Assembly: GCA_964608735.1 (NCBI GenBank)
Contig: CAZSPL010000173.1
Coordinates: 1-9,047, forward strand
Direction: 5' to 3'
Length of the DNA: 9,047 nt
Source of the DNA: CAZSPL01 sp964608735
Lineage (GTDB): Bacteria; JAJVIF01; JAPKYR01; CAZSPL01
Below the pieces are notes generated by a model. It ran no database searches and was not told where the DNA came from. It saw nothing but the letters and a program-made list of their open reading frames with translations. Positions within the stretch are counted from its first letter, which is position 1, and every line of letters starts with the position of its first letter. Shown piece by piece: positions 1 through 6,361 of this stretch. The position numbers and the translations under genes are program-made.

Positions 1-195
1 GGGGATGACATAAGCGATGAAATCATGATAATTAAAACGGGAATGCATTTCATTACCCTCCGCGACTGGATTAAGTTAATGCGTACTGCCTGATATCCGA
101 ATTTCTACCATACTTCGCCCGCAACTGCAACCTGGGCAGAGGCGATTCGCCCCGGTCGCGCACAATCAGAACAATTAAGACCGATATAAGCGGAT

Positions 196-230
196 TATAA
201 ATATGGATAGCTGGATTCAGGGAAGGTGGA
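196..230 (+). promoter_or_regulatory. Candidate promoter -10 and ribosome binding site for the lipoprotein gene
   Basis: A TATAAA hexamer at 196-201 could be a -10 box. The best -35 candidate, TTAAGA at 175-180, is only 15 bp upstream, so the promoter call is weak. A purine-rich AAGGTGGA stretch at 223-230 resembles a Shine-Dalgarno site and lies 6 bp before the GTG at 237, which supports that GTG as the start. I see nothing else of note in the 236 bp before the gene. Confidence 0.4.
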
Positions 231-236
231 TACAAA

Positions 237-3233
237 GTGTCGCGCTCATTCACACATCTATTGCCGTTGGTTGCCCTGATGTTCGCAATCACGGTGGGTT
301 GTTCTTCCGGGGGTACATCGCCCTCAGTTCCGGAAGAACCCGCGCTTCAGCCTGCTGTTGAAATACCCGAAGCCGAAACCGTGGCGGTCGATGCAGGCTG
401 CGAACGGTCGCTCATCGGGCTATGGGAATTCTTCATCGATACGGAGAATGTCACAATCGAGACGGCGCCGCTTCGCAATGCCAACCCGCATTTTGACATC
501 ACGAACATGCTCTTACCACCGATATGTCCCGACTGCATGCTGGCAAGCGTCAACTACTGGGACCCGGTGTCTCGTATATTCGATATCGAGGTTACGCTGA
601 AAAACCCGTATACCATCGCCGGGCGCGACGTGCGCGGGATAGTCTTCACCAACGATCTCGGGCACAGGCTGCTTAACGCCGATGACTGGTCCCCGCTCTA
701 CGATGTACCGGGCGGTATCGATATCAATCCGTTCAGGTCGTTCGCAAAAAACCAGGGGCACAGGATATTCGCCGGTCACCAGTCGTATTCCGAGAATTTT
801 TCGATCATCCTCCCCGCCCCGCCGCAGCTCCAGGCGATACAATTCGCCGTCGACGGCTGCTGGCTCGGCAATTGCAGGGAACCATATGAGATTTCCAATT
901 ACGAGCAGTTGGGGGAAATGGGTGACTTCATCGGGGCCGAGGCATTCGTCGAAGTCGATGTCTACGACTGGCAGGATGACATCTCCAAGGTCAGCCTCGT
1001 GGCTCCTGAGATAACCGGCGAACCGTTCACGCAGTTCGAGCACGTCGATGGAAGCCTCTGGCGGCTGAAAGTGATGAACAATGCCGGCGCTCTCGGGGGG
1101 GAGCATATTGTCAGGATCATCGCGGCGTCGCCGAACCCCACCGATGTCGCGCTCTATGATTTTGTCTCGATAATGATTCAATCGATCGCACCGCACATTT
1201 TGGGCATCCAGCCTGACAGCGCCGGGGCGTCAGTGTTGGTAAGCGGTGCCGTCGTGACCGGCACCACATTCCAGGGCCCGGGTGCTACGGTGATTCTTCA
1301 AAAAACCGGCGCGCCGGACATCGTGGCGGAGAGTGTCGTAGTCCAGGACGGCCAGACGATAATATGCGACCTCGACATCCCGCTCGACGCGCCTCTCGGG
1401 ATGTATGACCTTCGCGTGACCAACGGCAGTGGATACTACGACTATGCGGAATCGGTGTTCGAAGTTCTCTGCCCTCTGCCGATGATAAGCGGTATCAACC
1501 CGGACTTCGCATCCATCGATTCGAGCCTGTCCGGCGTTACAATCACGGGCGACGATTTCCTCGAACCCGTGGTGGTAAAACTGAAACGCGCGGGCGAGCC
1601 TGTAATCACCGCGTCGAACGTAACGGTCATCAGCCCGCAGGAAATCCACTGCAATATCGACGTAAGCTGCAGCCAGACAGGCGGTTTATATGACGTCGAG
1701 GTCACCAATTATTGCGGTGAGCCGGGAACCGGGGCGGAACTTTTCGAGGTATATTGCCCTACGCCGAGCGTAACAAGCGCATTTCCCGCAGAGGGCGATG
1801 CGGGCACACTTGTGACGGGAATCCTCATCGTCGGCACCGGCTTCGTCTGCGACAACGCATCGGTGAGCCTCGTCCGCGACGGTGAACCCGACATCCCGGG
1901 GATAAACCTTGACATCCAGGGGCAGGAGATAATCCTCTGCGATTTCGGCATCCCCATCGACGCGATGCAGGGGATGTACGACGTACAGGTGGTCAACGAT
2001 TGCGGCGCTTCGACGGTCACTCCGGACCTGTTCGAGGTGATGTGCTATGAGCCCGTGGCGACAGGAATCGATGTGACGCAGGCCGAAGCCGGAACATACT
2101 TGTCAAGCGTCACGATTCACGGCAGCGCGTTCAAGGGCCCGCCGATACAGGTGAAACTCAAGATGCCCGGCGAGCCTGACATAGATGGAACGAATGTGTC
2201 CGTCATCGACATACACACAATAATTTGCGATTTCGACATCCCGCCGATTGCCGAGACAGGCTGGTACGACATCGAGGTCACAAGCGCTTGCGGCGCAAGC
2301 GGCACGGGCGCTGACCTGTTCGAAATCACCTGCCCCACACCGGTGGTAAGCTCGATACAACCCGATTTCTGGGCGAGCTATCCCGGAGTATCTATCAACA
2401 ATGCGTTGATTGCAGGATCGGCATTCAGCGCGGCGGGCGGCGTGAATCATGTCTATCTCAGCAACGGCGGCGTCCAGATTCCCGCGACGGATATCATCGT
2501 GATAAGCGACTCCGTGATTAGCTGCGATTTCAATATCAAAGCTTGTTCCTACAGTAGCGGGATGTATGACATTATCGTTATCACCGATTGCGAAGGCTCC
2601 GGAACCGGCCTGTTCGAAGTTTTCGATAACCTGCTTTACTCGCAGAAATTCGTCGACAGCGACGGAGGATGCACATCGTTGGGCACGCATGGGGGCTACA
2701 AATACTGCGGCGACTGGTGGGCGTCATCATCTCCATGCGGCGCGCCGTATCCTAACAACATGTACTCGGCCCTGCTGACTCCGGCGTTCGATGTCCCTTC
2801 GGTCGCGACCGATGTTCACGTCCGGATGGTGCATGCTATGGAAACCGACATCCTCGAAGGGGCGTTCATCGGGTGGACCGACGACGATGGGGTGACAATC
2901 TACGGGGATATATGCGACACGAACGATTACTGGCATTACGAATCGGGACAGAATTATAACGGCGATGATTTCTACAGCCCGATATACGAAGGCATGGGGA
3001 CATACATAAGCTGCGAGGATGTAACCGGATGGGAGTCAAGATACTGGCGTGGTGGCATGGGCTCGCCGGGTAACTGGGTGTGGTCGCAATTCCATTGCGG
3101 AAGCTCGGCGAACCTCATCGGGATGACCGGCGCGAAATTCATGGCGGTTTTTCTGTCGGATGTCTATGTCGAAAGCAGCGCCGGGCACGAGATATCGGAG
3201 CTTCTCATATGGTATGACCCGCCGGTGGAGTGA
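237..3233 (+). CDS. Large modular predicted lipoprotein with five IPT/TIG-like repeats
   Basis: Predicted secreted, probably lipid-anchored surface protein of 998 residues; its function is unknown. Seen: a GTG start with a ribosome binding site; a short signal peptide with a hydrophobic core at residues 8-20 and a lipobox-like TVGC ending at Cys22 (Thr at -3 is not ideal), followed by a Ser/Gly/Pro/Glu-rich linker to about residue 50. Residues 55-318 form a globular, aromatic-rich N-terminal domain with a CPDC pair at 97-100 and cysteines at 208 and 213. Residues 320-796 hold five repeats of about 94 residues, each with an IGxxF-type strand and a YD[VI]xV strand typical of IPT/TIG immunoglobulin-like folds. 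Residues 798-998 contain LLTPAFDV at 846-853 and resemble the jelly-roll/MAM-like modules of secreted proteins. Repeated cysteines suggest disulfides and an extracytoplasmic location. No catalytic motif is visible. Adhesion or glycan/protein binding is an inference from the Ig-like repeats. It is transcribed alone and converges on the HNH gene with a 33-bp gap. Confidence 0.85.
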   Translation: MSRSFTHLLPLVALMFAITVGCSSGGTSPSVPEEPALQPAVEIPEAETVAVDAGCERSLIGLWEFFIDTENVTIETAPLRNANPHFDITNMLLPPICPDCMLASVNYWDPVSRIFDIEVTLKNPYTIAGRDVRGIVFTNDLGHRLLNADDWSPLYDVPGGIDINPFRSFAKNQGHRIFAGHQSYSENFSIILPAPPQLQAIQFAVDGCWLGNCREPYEISNYEQLGEMGDFIGAEAFVEVDVYDWQDDISKVSLVAPEITGEPFTQFEHVDGSLWRLKVMNNAGALGGEHIVRIIAASPNPTDVALYDFVSIMIQSIAPHILGIQPDSAGASVLVSGAVVTGTTFQGPGATVILQKTGAPDIVAESVVVQDGQTIICDLDIPLDAPLGMYDLRVTNGSGYYDYAESVFEVLCPLPMISGINPDFASIDSSLSGVTITGDDFLEPVVVKLKRAGEPVITASNVTVISPQEIHCNIDVSCSQTGGLYDVEVTNYCGEPGTGAELFEVYCPTPSVTSAFPAEGDAGTLVTGILIVGTGFVCDNASVSLVRDGEPDIPGINLDIQGQEIILCDFGIPIDAMQGMYDVQVVNDCGASTVTPDLFEVMCYEPVATGIDVTQAEAGTYLSSVTIHGSAFKGPPIQVKLKMPGEPDIDGTNVSVIDIHTIICDFDIPPIAETGWYDIEVTSACGASGTGADLFEITCPTPVVSSIQPDFWASYPGVSINNALIAGSAFSAAGGVNHVYLSNGGVQIPATDIIVISDSVISCDFNIKACSYSSGMYDIIVITDCEGSGTGLFEVFDNLLYSQKFVDSDGGCTSLGTHGGYKYCGDWWASSSPCGAPYPNNMYSALLTPAFDVPSVATDVHVRMVHAMETDILEGAFIGWTDDDGVTIYGDICDTNDYWHYESGQNYNGDDFYSPIYEGMGTYISCEDVTGWESRYWRGGMGSPGNWVWSQFHCGSSANLIGMTGAKFMAVFLSDVYVESSAGHEISELLIWYDPPVE
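1194..2624 (+). repeat. Five tandem IPT/TIG-like protein repeats within the lipoprotein gene
   Basis: The encoded repeats span roughly residues 320-411, 414-506, 509-602, 605-698 and 702-796. Each begins with a short linker, then an aligned beta-strand block ending in G..F (for example ITGDDF, IVGTGF, IHGSAF, IAGSAF), a xGEPDI-like segment in the middle repeats, a [IH]xCD[FL]xIP-like strand, a YD[VIL]xV strand, and a FEV-x-C-P-x-P linker into the next unit. Cysteines recur at three places: the mid-repeat strand (377, 472, 568, 664, 763), after the YDxxV strand (493, 589, 685, 785) and the inter-repeat linker (412, 507, 603, 699). Repeat 1 lacks the second and repeat 5 lacks the third. The DNA is diverged, so this is old duplication and not recent copying. 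Confidence 0.8.
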
Positions 3234-3266
3234 TCGCCCGGCCCCGGTCTTCCGCGAATTCATCAT

Positions 3267-3830
3267 TCATTGCTGGTCTGCATTGCCCGGTTCCAATTCA
3301 ACCAGGCGGCATATGCCGGGGGGGAGGTACTTGACCCAGACCGAGTCGGGTTGCCTGCGTTGCGTATGATACAGGTATGAGAGCGCGAAGTAGCCCGGCT
3401 CGCGTGGCTTGCGCAGCACCTTCATGCCCGCTTCTTCGGGCGTACGGTCGCCCTTGTGGGAATTGCACTTGGGGCATGCGCATACGAGGTTTTCCCAGGT
3501 GAATTCGCCGCCCCTGTTTTTGGGCCGCAAGTGGTCGACGGTCATGCGCGGGCCGGCAGCGCCGCAGTACTGGCAGATGTAGCGGTCGCGCGACAGGATG
3601 GCTTTGCGCGAGAGCCGAACCCGCACCTTTGGAACCCGCACCCTGTGCGAGATTTTTATGACGGTGGGAAGGGCATACTGCTTGTCGATGGTTCGTACGC
3701 CGCCGAATTCCCCCTCGATAACCTCGGCGCGTCCCGCGAAGACCATCTTCACGGCCCTGAGGGCAGTGCAGATGTTAAGGGGAGAATAATCCCCGTTCAG
3801 TACAAGACATGGCTGGCCGTCAAGAACCAT
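3267..3830 (-). CDS. HNH endonuclease family protein
   Basis: A 187-residue member of the widespread stand-alone HNH nuclease family; such proteins are predicted metal-dependent DNA nucleases, and their cellular role is mostly unknown. Seen: an N-terminal region with VLNGDYSPLNICTALRAV at about 10-27, typical of this family ahead of the nuclease fold; a zinc knuckle pair CQYC (Cys86, Cys89) and CPKC (Cys119, Cys122); and the HNH core with VDH (Asp99-His100), WEN (Asn114) and the CN-x-x-K end (Asn123, Lys126). All key residues are present, so it should be intact. The ATG at 3828-3830 gives the usual family N-terminus. The ribosome binding site is weak (AGGTG at 3843-3847, 12 bp away). There is no methyltransferase, phage or intron context, so it is not obviously a restriction or homing enzyme. 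It stands alone between convergent and divergent neighbours. Confidence 0.88.
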   Translation of the reverse strand: MVLDGQPCLVLNGDYSPLNICTALRAVKMVFAGRAEVIEGEFGGVRTIDKQYALPTVIKISHRVRVPKVRVRLSRKAILSRDRYICQYCGAAGPRMTVDHLRPKNRGGEFTWENLVCACPKCNSHKGDRTPEEAGMKVLRKPREPGYFALSYLYHTQRRQPDSVWVKYLPPGICRLVELEPGNADQQ

Positions 3831-3874
3831 CTCAAATCACTACACCTGTCAGTAATTCGCTGACGTGGTATAAA

Positions 3875-3903
3875 ATTATATAATAATCCCGCCACATGTG
3901 CAA
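3875..3903 (-). promoter_or_regulatory. Candidate sigma70-type promoter for the HNH gene
   Basis: Read on the minus strand, a consensus TATAAT lies at 3880-3875 and TTGCAC (three matches to TTGACA) at 3903-3898, separated by 17 bp. Transcription would start near 3868, leaving a leader of about 38 nt before the ATG at 3830. The -10 sits inside a 10-bp palindrome, ATTATATAAT (3875-3884), so a TATAAT also reads on the plus strand at 3879-3884, but without a good -35. Confidence 0.45.
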
Positions 3904-4100
3904 AATACGGGACCTGTCTCCCTGATTTTAACGGCATCAGCGGCCCGGGATGTAAAAATCGGCAAAAAAAACCATCCTGCGCTCCGGCGAATATGAAATC
4001 AGGCGGCCTTATTCATAGATAATAATGTGAGAGGAATCCTCAACCGGCGTTAAAATTTTTAATGAGGGTTCCGGGCGGTCGGCGATAATTAAACCTTCGC

Positions 4101-4110
4101 AGAGGAGAGG
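4101..4110 (+). promoter_or_regulatory. Ribosome binding site that fixes the HDOD gene start
   Basis: AGAGGAGAGG directly precedes an in-frame TTG (4111) and lies 6 bp before the ATG at 4117. A Shine-Dalgarno site needs a gap before the start codon, so the ATG at 4117 is the start and the TTG two codons earlier is not. Confidence 0.75.
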
Positions 4111-4116
4111 TTGCAA

Positions 4117-4965
4117 ATGGGCACCTTGGAAGTGGCAAAAGATAAGATCAAGAACATCCCTACGCTTCCGGCGATAGTGATACAGATAATCAAGACGACG
4201 AACGACCCGACGTCCTCGGCGCGCGATATCAACAAGATCATCATCAACGACCAGGCTATAGCGGCGAAAATATTGCAGATGGCGAACTCCCCGTTCTACG
4301 GTCTTTCATCGAAGGTCAACAATCTCAACCGCGCGATTACGTTGCTGGGGTTCAACACCGTACGTTCCCTGGCGCTTTCCATCTCCATGGTCGACCATTT
4401 CAAAGGGAAATCGTCGAACGAGTATTTCAACAGGGGTCGGTTCTGGGAACACAGCCTCGGCGTTGCGATGCTCAGCCGTATGCTTGCCGGCAAGACGAAC
4501 AACGTCAACCCCGAAGAGGCATACATGGCCGGGCTGTTGCACGACCTTGGCATCGTCATATTGGACCAGTTCTTCCAGGATGAGTACTCGGCAATTCTGA
4601 AGCTCATTTACGAGAAAGGCAGGTTGCCACTCGAAGCGGAAGTGGAGATAGCCGGGCAGGACCATGCCCATTTCGCGGGCGAGATCGCGCAGATATGGAA
4701 GTATCCCGATTTCCTCGTAGCCGCGATCAGGAATCATCATACGCCCGATTTTCACGGGGAGCATGAGGATTACGCGCACGTTGTATGCCTCGCCAACGCC
4801 ATGGAATACAAGTTCAACCAGGCGGCCGGCACGGACTGGCAGGCAAAAGCGGATGCCGGCCTGCTCGCGAGATTCGTACCGGACGATGAACAGATAGAAA
4901 TTCTCAAGGTAAAGTTTGAAGCCGAAACCGAGAGGAACCGGGGTATATTGAAGCTGTTCCAGTAG
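4117..4965 (+). CDS. HDOD domain protein (signal transduction)
   Basis: A 282-residue stand-alone HDOD protein. The family is related to HD phosphohydrolases and takes part in bacterial signalling, including motility, pili, biofilm and cell-cycle control; many members are thought to act by protein contact and not catalysis. Seen: the N-terminal block KNIPTLPAIVIQII (12-25), the helix IINDQAIAAKILQMANSPFY (42-61), the RAITLLGFNTVRSLAL block (72-87), WEHS (His112), the LLHDLG core (His142-Asp143), DHAHFAGEIAQIWKYP (182-197) and IRNHHTP (204-210). Later in the domain comes LANAM, with Asn where catalytic HD enzymes often have Asp. No second domain (GGDEF, EAL, receiver, GAF) is attached. It faces away from the HNH gene and converges on map with an 18-bp gap. 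Which partner it serves cannot be told from here. Confidence 0.9.
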   Translation: MGTLEVAKDKIKNIPTLPAIVIQIIKTTNDPTSSARDINKIIINDQAIAAKILQMANSPFYGLSSKVNNLNRAITLLGFNTVRSLALSISMVDHFKGKSSNEYFNRGRFWEHSLGVAMLSRMLAGKTNNVNPEEAYMAGLLHDLGIVILDQFFQDEYSAILKLIYEKGRLPLEAEVEIAGQDHAHFAGEIAQIWKYPDFLVAAIRNHHTPDFHGEHEDYAHVVCLANAMEYKFNQAAGTDWQAKADAGLLARFVPDDEQIEILKVKFEAETERNRGILKLFQ

Positions 4966-4979
4966 GCCGCATTCGCGGC
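4966..4979. terminator. Short hairpin between the convergent HDOD and map genes
   Basis: GCCGC at 4966-4970 pairs with GCGGC at 4975-4979 around a 4-nt loop, directly after the HDOD stop codon and just outside the map stop codon. It has no good T-tract on either side and a stem of only 5 bp, so it may be a weak bidirectional terminator or chance. Confidence 0.3.
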
Positions 4980-4983
4980 GATA

Positions 4984-5748
4984 TCAGATATTCAGCCTTG
5001 TTATATTTTCGGGACCCATCTTCGTTACGATGATGGTGTCCTCGTAATGCGCGCTCAAGCCCCCGTCGGCGGTCTTGACGGTCCAGGTATCATCGAGAAC
5101 CATGGTGCTATAGCCGAACTGACAGGACATTACCTCGATCGCCAGCGCCATCCGCGGTATTATCTCAGGCCCTTCCCCCGGATTGCCGTAATTATGCACC
5201 GGCGGGTCTTCATGCAGCCGCCTCCCGATGCCATGGCCGTAGAGGTCGCGCACAACGCTGAATCCCGCCCCCTCGACGACCGCCTGGATGGCGTGGGAAA
5301 CGTCGCCGAGATGGTTGCCCACGAGGCATTTCTCGATGGCGGCCTGAAGCGCCCGCCGGGTTGCGTCCATAAGCTCGCGCGCGGCATCGGGGATTTCCCC
5401 TACCGCTATGGTAACGGCGGCGTCGGAATAATATTCGCGCCAGATGACCCCGCAGTCGAGGGAGACGATATCGCCGTCGGCGAGCTTCCGCGGGCCGGGG
5501 ATGCCGTGCACTATTTCATCGTTGATGGAAACGCAAAGCGTCGCGGGATATGGCACGATTCCGCGTACACCCTTGAATGCCGGATAGCCGCCCCGCCTGA
5601 GAATGTGCCTTTCCGCCAGCTCATCGAGTTCCTTCGTGGTTATGCCCGGCTTTATCCTTTGAAGAAGCAGGTCGAATACTTCTTTCAGAATGACCGCCGA
5701 CTGCTTCATCTTCTTGATTTCATGCTTATTTTTTATCTTAATATCCAT
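4984..5748 (-). CDS. map: Methionine aminopeptidase, type I
   Basis: Removes the N-terminal methionine from newly made proteins in the cytoplasm. Seen, numbering from the chosen ATG (254 residues): all five metal ligands of the pita-bread fold, Asp98 (in VSLDCG), Asp109 (in YYSDAAV), His172 (in YGHGIG), Glu205 (in LAIEVM) and Glu236 (in HYEDT), plus the substrate-binding histidines His81 (in VHGIP) and His179. There is no N-terminal zinc-finger or SH3-like extension and no type II insert, so it is the short type Ia form. The ATG at 5746-5748 gives MDIKIKNKHEIKKMK, which lines up with the usual N-terminus; a TTG two codons upstream (5754) is also in frame but less likely. In many bacteria map lies in the secY-adk-map-infA cluster. 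Here it stands alone, converging on the HDOD gene and divergent from the coiled-coil/kinase unit. Confidence 0.96.
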   Translation of the reverse strand: MDIKIKNKHEIKKMKQSAVILKEVFDLLLQRIKPGITTKELDELAERHILRRGGYPAFKGVRGIVPYPATLCVSINDEIVHGIPGPRKLADGDIVSLDCGVIWREYYSDAAVTIAVGEIPDAARELMDATRRALQAAIEKCLVGNHLGDVSHAIQAVVEGAGFSVVRDLYGHGIGRRLHEDPPVHNYGNPGEGPEIIPRMALAIEVMSCQFGYSTMVLDDTWTVKTADGGLSAHYEDTIIVTKMGPENITRLNI

Positions 5749-5764
5749 CCGCAATCACGCTGGA

Positions 5765-5773
5765 ATTATAGCA
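5765..5773 (-). promoter_or_regulatory. Extended -10 promoter for map
   Basis: Read on the minus strand, this is TGCTATAAT, a perfect match to the extended -10 consensus TGnTATAAT. No good -35 hexamer is present at 16-18 bp, as is common for extended -10 promoters. The predicted start of transcription (about 5758) leaves a leader of only about 10 nt before the ATG, which fits the absence of a clear Shine-Dalgarno site. Confidence 0.55.
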
Positions 5774-5925
5774 CTCAAAGCCCGCGCGCATATGAACCAA
5801 CCGCCGAAATGCGGTATCATAGACTATACCCTTGCATTTTTTCAGCCCATCGGAAGAAAATAATAGATATGCGGGGTATCGATTTTATGATGTTCCGTCG
5901 AGCGGCGAAAGGGTCGCCCGGCTTG

Positions 5926-5934
5926 TGATATAAT
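5926..5934 (+). promoter_or_regulatory. Extended -10 promoter for the coiled-coil/kinase operon
   Basis: TGATATAAT is a perfect extended -10 element without a recognisable -35. Transcription would begin near 5941, about 20 nt before the ATG at 5961. A GGAGG at 5942-5946 would sit at the very 5' end of the message, 14 nt from the start codon, which is longer than usual; its last four bases can pair with CCTC at 5956-5959. This promoter faces away from the map promoter about 150 bp to the left. Confidence 0.55.
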
Positions 5935-5960
5935 CCGTCCCGGAGGCTGCGGAATCCTCA

Positions 5961-6335
5961 ATGGAACCCATTTCAGACAAGCTTAGAAATTTCATCAACA
6001 GGCTTTCGGGCGAGGCGAAGCGCACATCGGGGCTGATGCAGGCCAAGATGGAGCTTAACAAGCTGCAGGCGGAGCTCGACAAGAAGGAATGCGCTCTCGG
6101 GCGCAAGGTGTCGCTGCTGAACAGGCGCGGCACGTTGAAGGACAAATTCCTTCTCGAAGCGCTCGCCGAGGAGCTTGAAATTCTTGATGAGTGCGAGAAA
6201 CGTGTCGAGATAGCACTCAGGGAGATACAGGAGCTGACCGCGATAAATTTATCGGGCGTACGATTAGTCGATTCATCCTTCGAAGCCGATGCCCCTCAGA
6301 CCGATTCGGGGCTCGATTCATTCGAGGTTGGATAG
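5961..6335 (+). CDS. Small coiled-coil protein, first gene of the kinase operon
   Basis: A 124-residue protein that I do not recognise. It is soluble, with no signal peptide or membrane segment. Residues 1-95 are strongly charged and helical, with heptad-like Leu/Ile spacing interrupted by a short break (ALGRKVSLLNRRGTL, about 45-59), suggesting two helices forming a coiled-coil hairpin. Residues 96-124 form an acidic, Ser/Thr/Asp-rich and probably disordered tail. The layout loosely resembles small bacterial coiled-coil proteins that carry a GKKV-like motif, but no function follows from this. The gene ends 26 bp before the Ser/Thr kinase start on the same strand, so co-transcription is likely. 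A role as kinase substrate, FHA-binding partner or scaffold is inferred from context only; the tail has Ser/Thr residues that could be phosphorylated. Confidence 0.7.
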   Translation: MEPISDKLRNFINRLSGEAKRTSGLMQAKMELNKLQAELDKKECALGRKVSLLNRRGTLKDKFLLEALAEELEILDECEKRVEIALREIQELTAINLSGVRLVDSSFEADAPQTDSGLDSFEVG

Positions 6336-6361
6336 CCCGGTAAACCACAGACATACACGCA

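Larger units (their letters stand above)
3831..4116. other. AT-rich divergent spacer between the HNH and HDOD genes
   Basis: This 286-bp stretch holds no convincing open reading frame. It contains the palindromic -10 block at 3875-3884, an 8-bp perfect inverted repeat (CCTGATTT 3921-3928 with AAATCAGG 3996-4003) enclosing a shorter one (GGATG 3948-3952 with CATCC 3973-3977), an AT-rich near-palindrome at 4050-4062, and a GATAAT at 4084-4089 that could be a -10 for the HDOD gene with no clear -35. It could carry a structured leader or regulator sites for the HDOD gene. I could not match it to a known riboswitch. Confidence 0.4.

Noticed and set aside
1..93. Open plus-strand frame from the left edge to a TGA at 91-93, possible tail of an upstream gene
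   Set aside because: Only 30 codons long, no recognisable motif, AT-rich, and an open run of this length is quite likely by chance.
141..151. Small hairpin GGCG-ATT-CGCC upstream of the lipoprotein gene
   Set aside because: Stem of 4-5 bp without a T-tract; no reason to call a terminator.
513..1196. 227-codon minus-strand open frame inside the lipoprotein gene
   Set aside because: Antisense shadow rich in Arg/Asp/Val with no domain; the plus strand has a signal peptide and repeats.
2103..2690. 195-codon minus-strand open frame inside the lipoprotein gene
   Set aside because: Antisense to the IPT/TIG-like repeats, which show protein-level repeat structure on the plus strand.
3222..3244. GCCGG/CCGGC inverted repeat around the lipoprotein stop codon as a terminator
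   Set aside because: Five-bp stem with a 12-nt loop overlapping the coding end and no T-tract on either strand.
3456..3863. 135-codon plus-strand open frame
   Set aside because: Antisense to the HNH gene with its intact CxxC and HNH motifs.
3941..4000. Possible cyclic-di-GMP (GEMM) riboswitch upstream of the HDOD gene
   Set aside because: The stretch has an ACC-rich and a CTCCGG segment that vaguely recall GEMM, but the conserved core elements and paired stems could not be found.
5047..5928. 293-codon plus-strand open frame
   Set aside because: Lies almost wholly antisense to map, whose five metal ligands prove the minus strand; composition is that of a shadow frame.
4033..5961. 11-bp direct repeat GGAATCCTCAA at 4033-4043 and 5951-5961
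   Set aside because: A match of this length is expected by chance several times in 9 kb, and the two sites have no shared context beyond lying upstream of genes.
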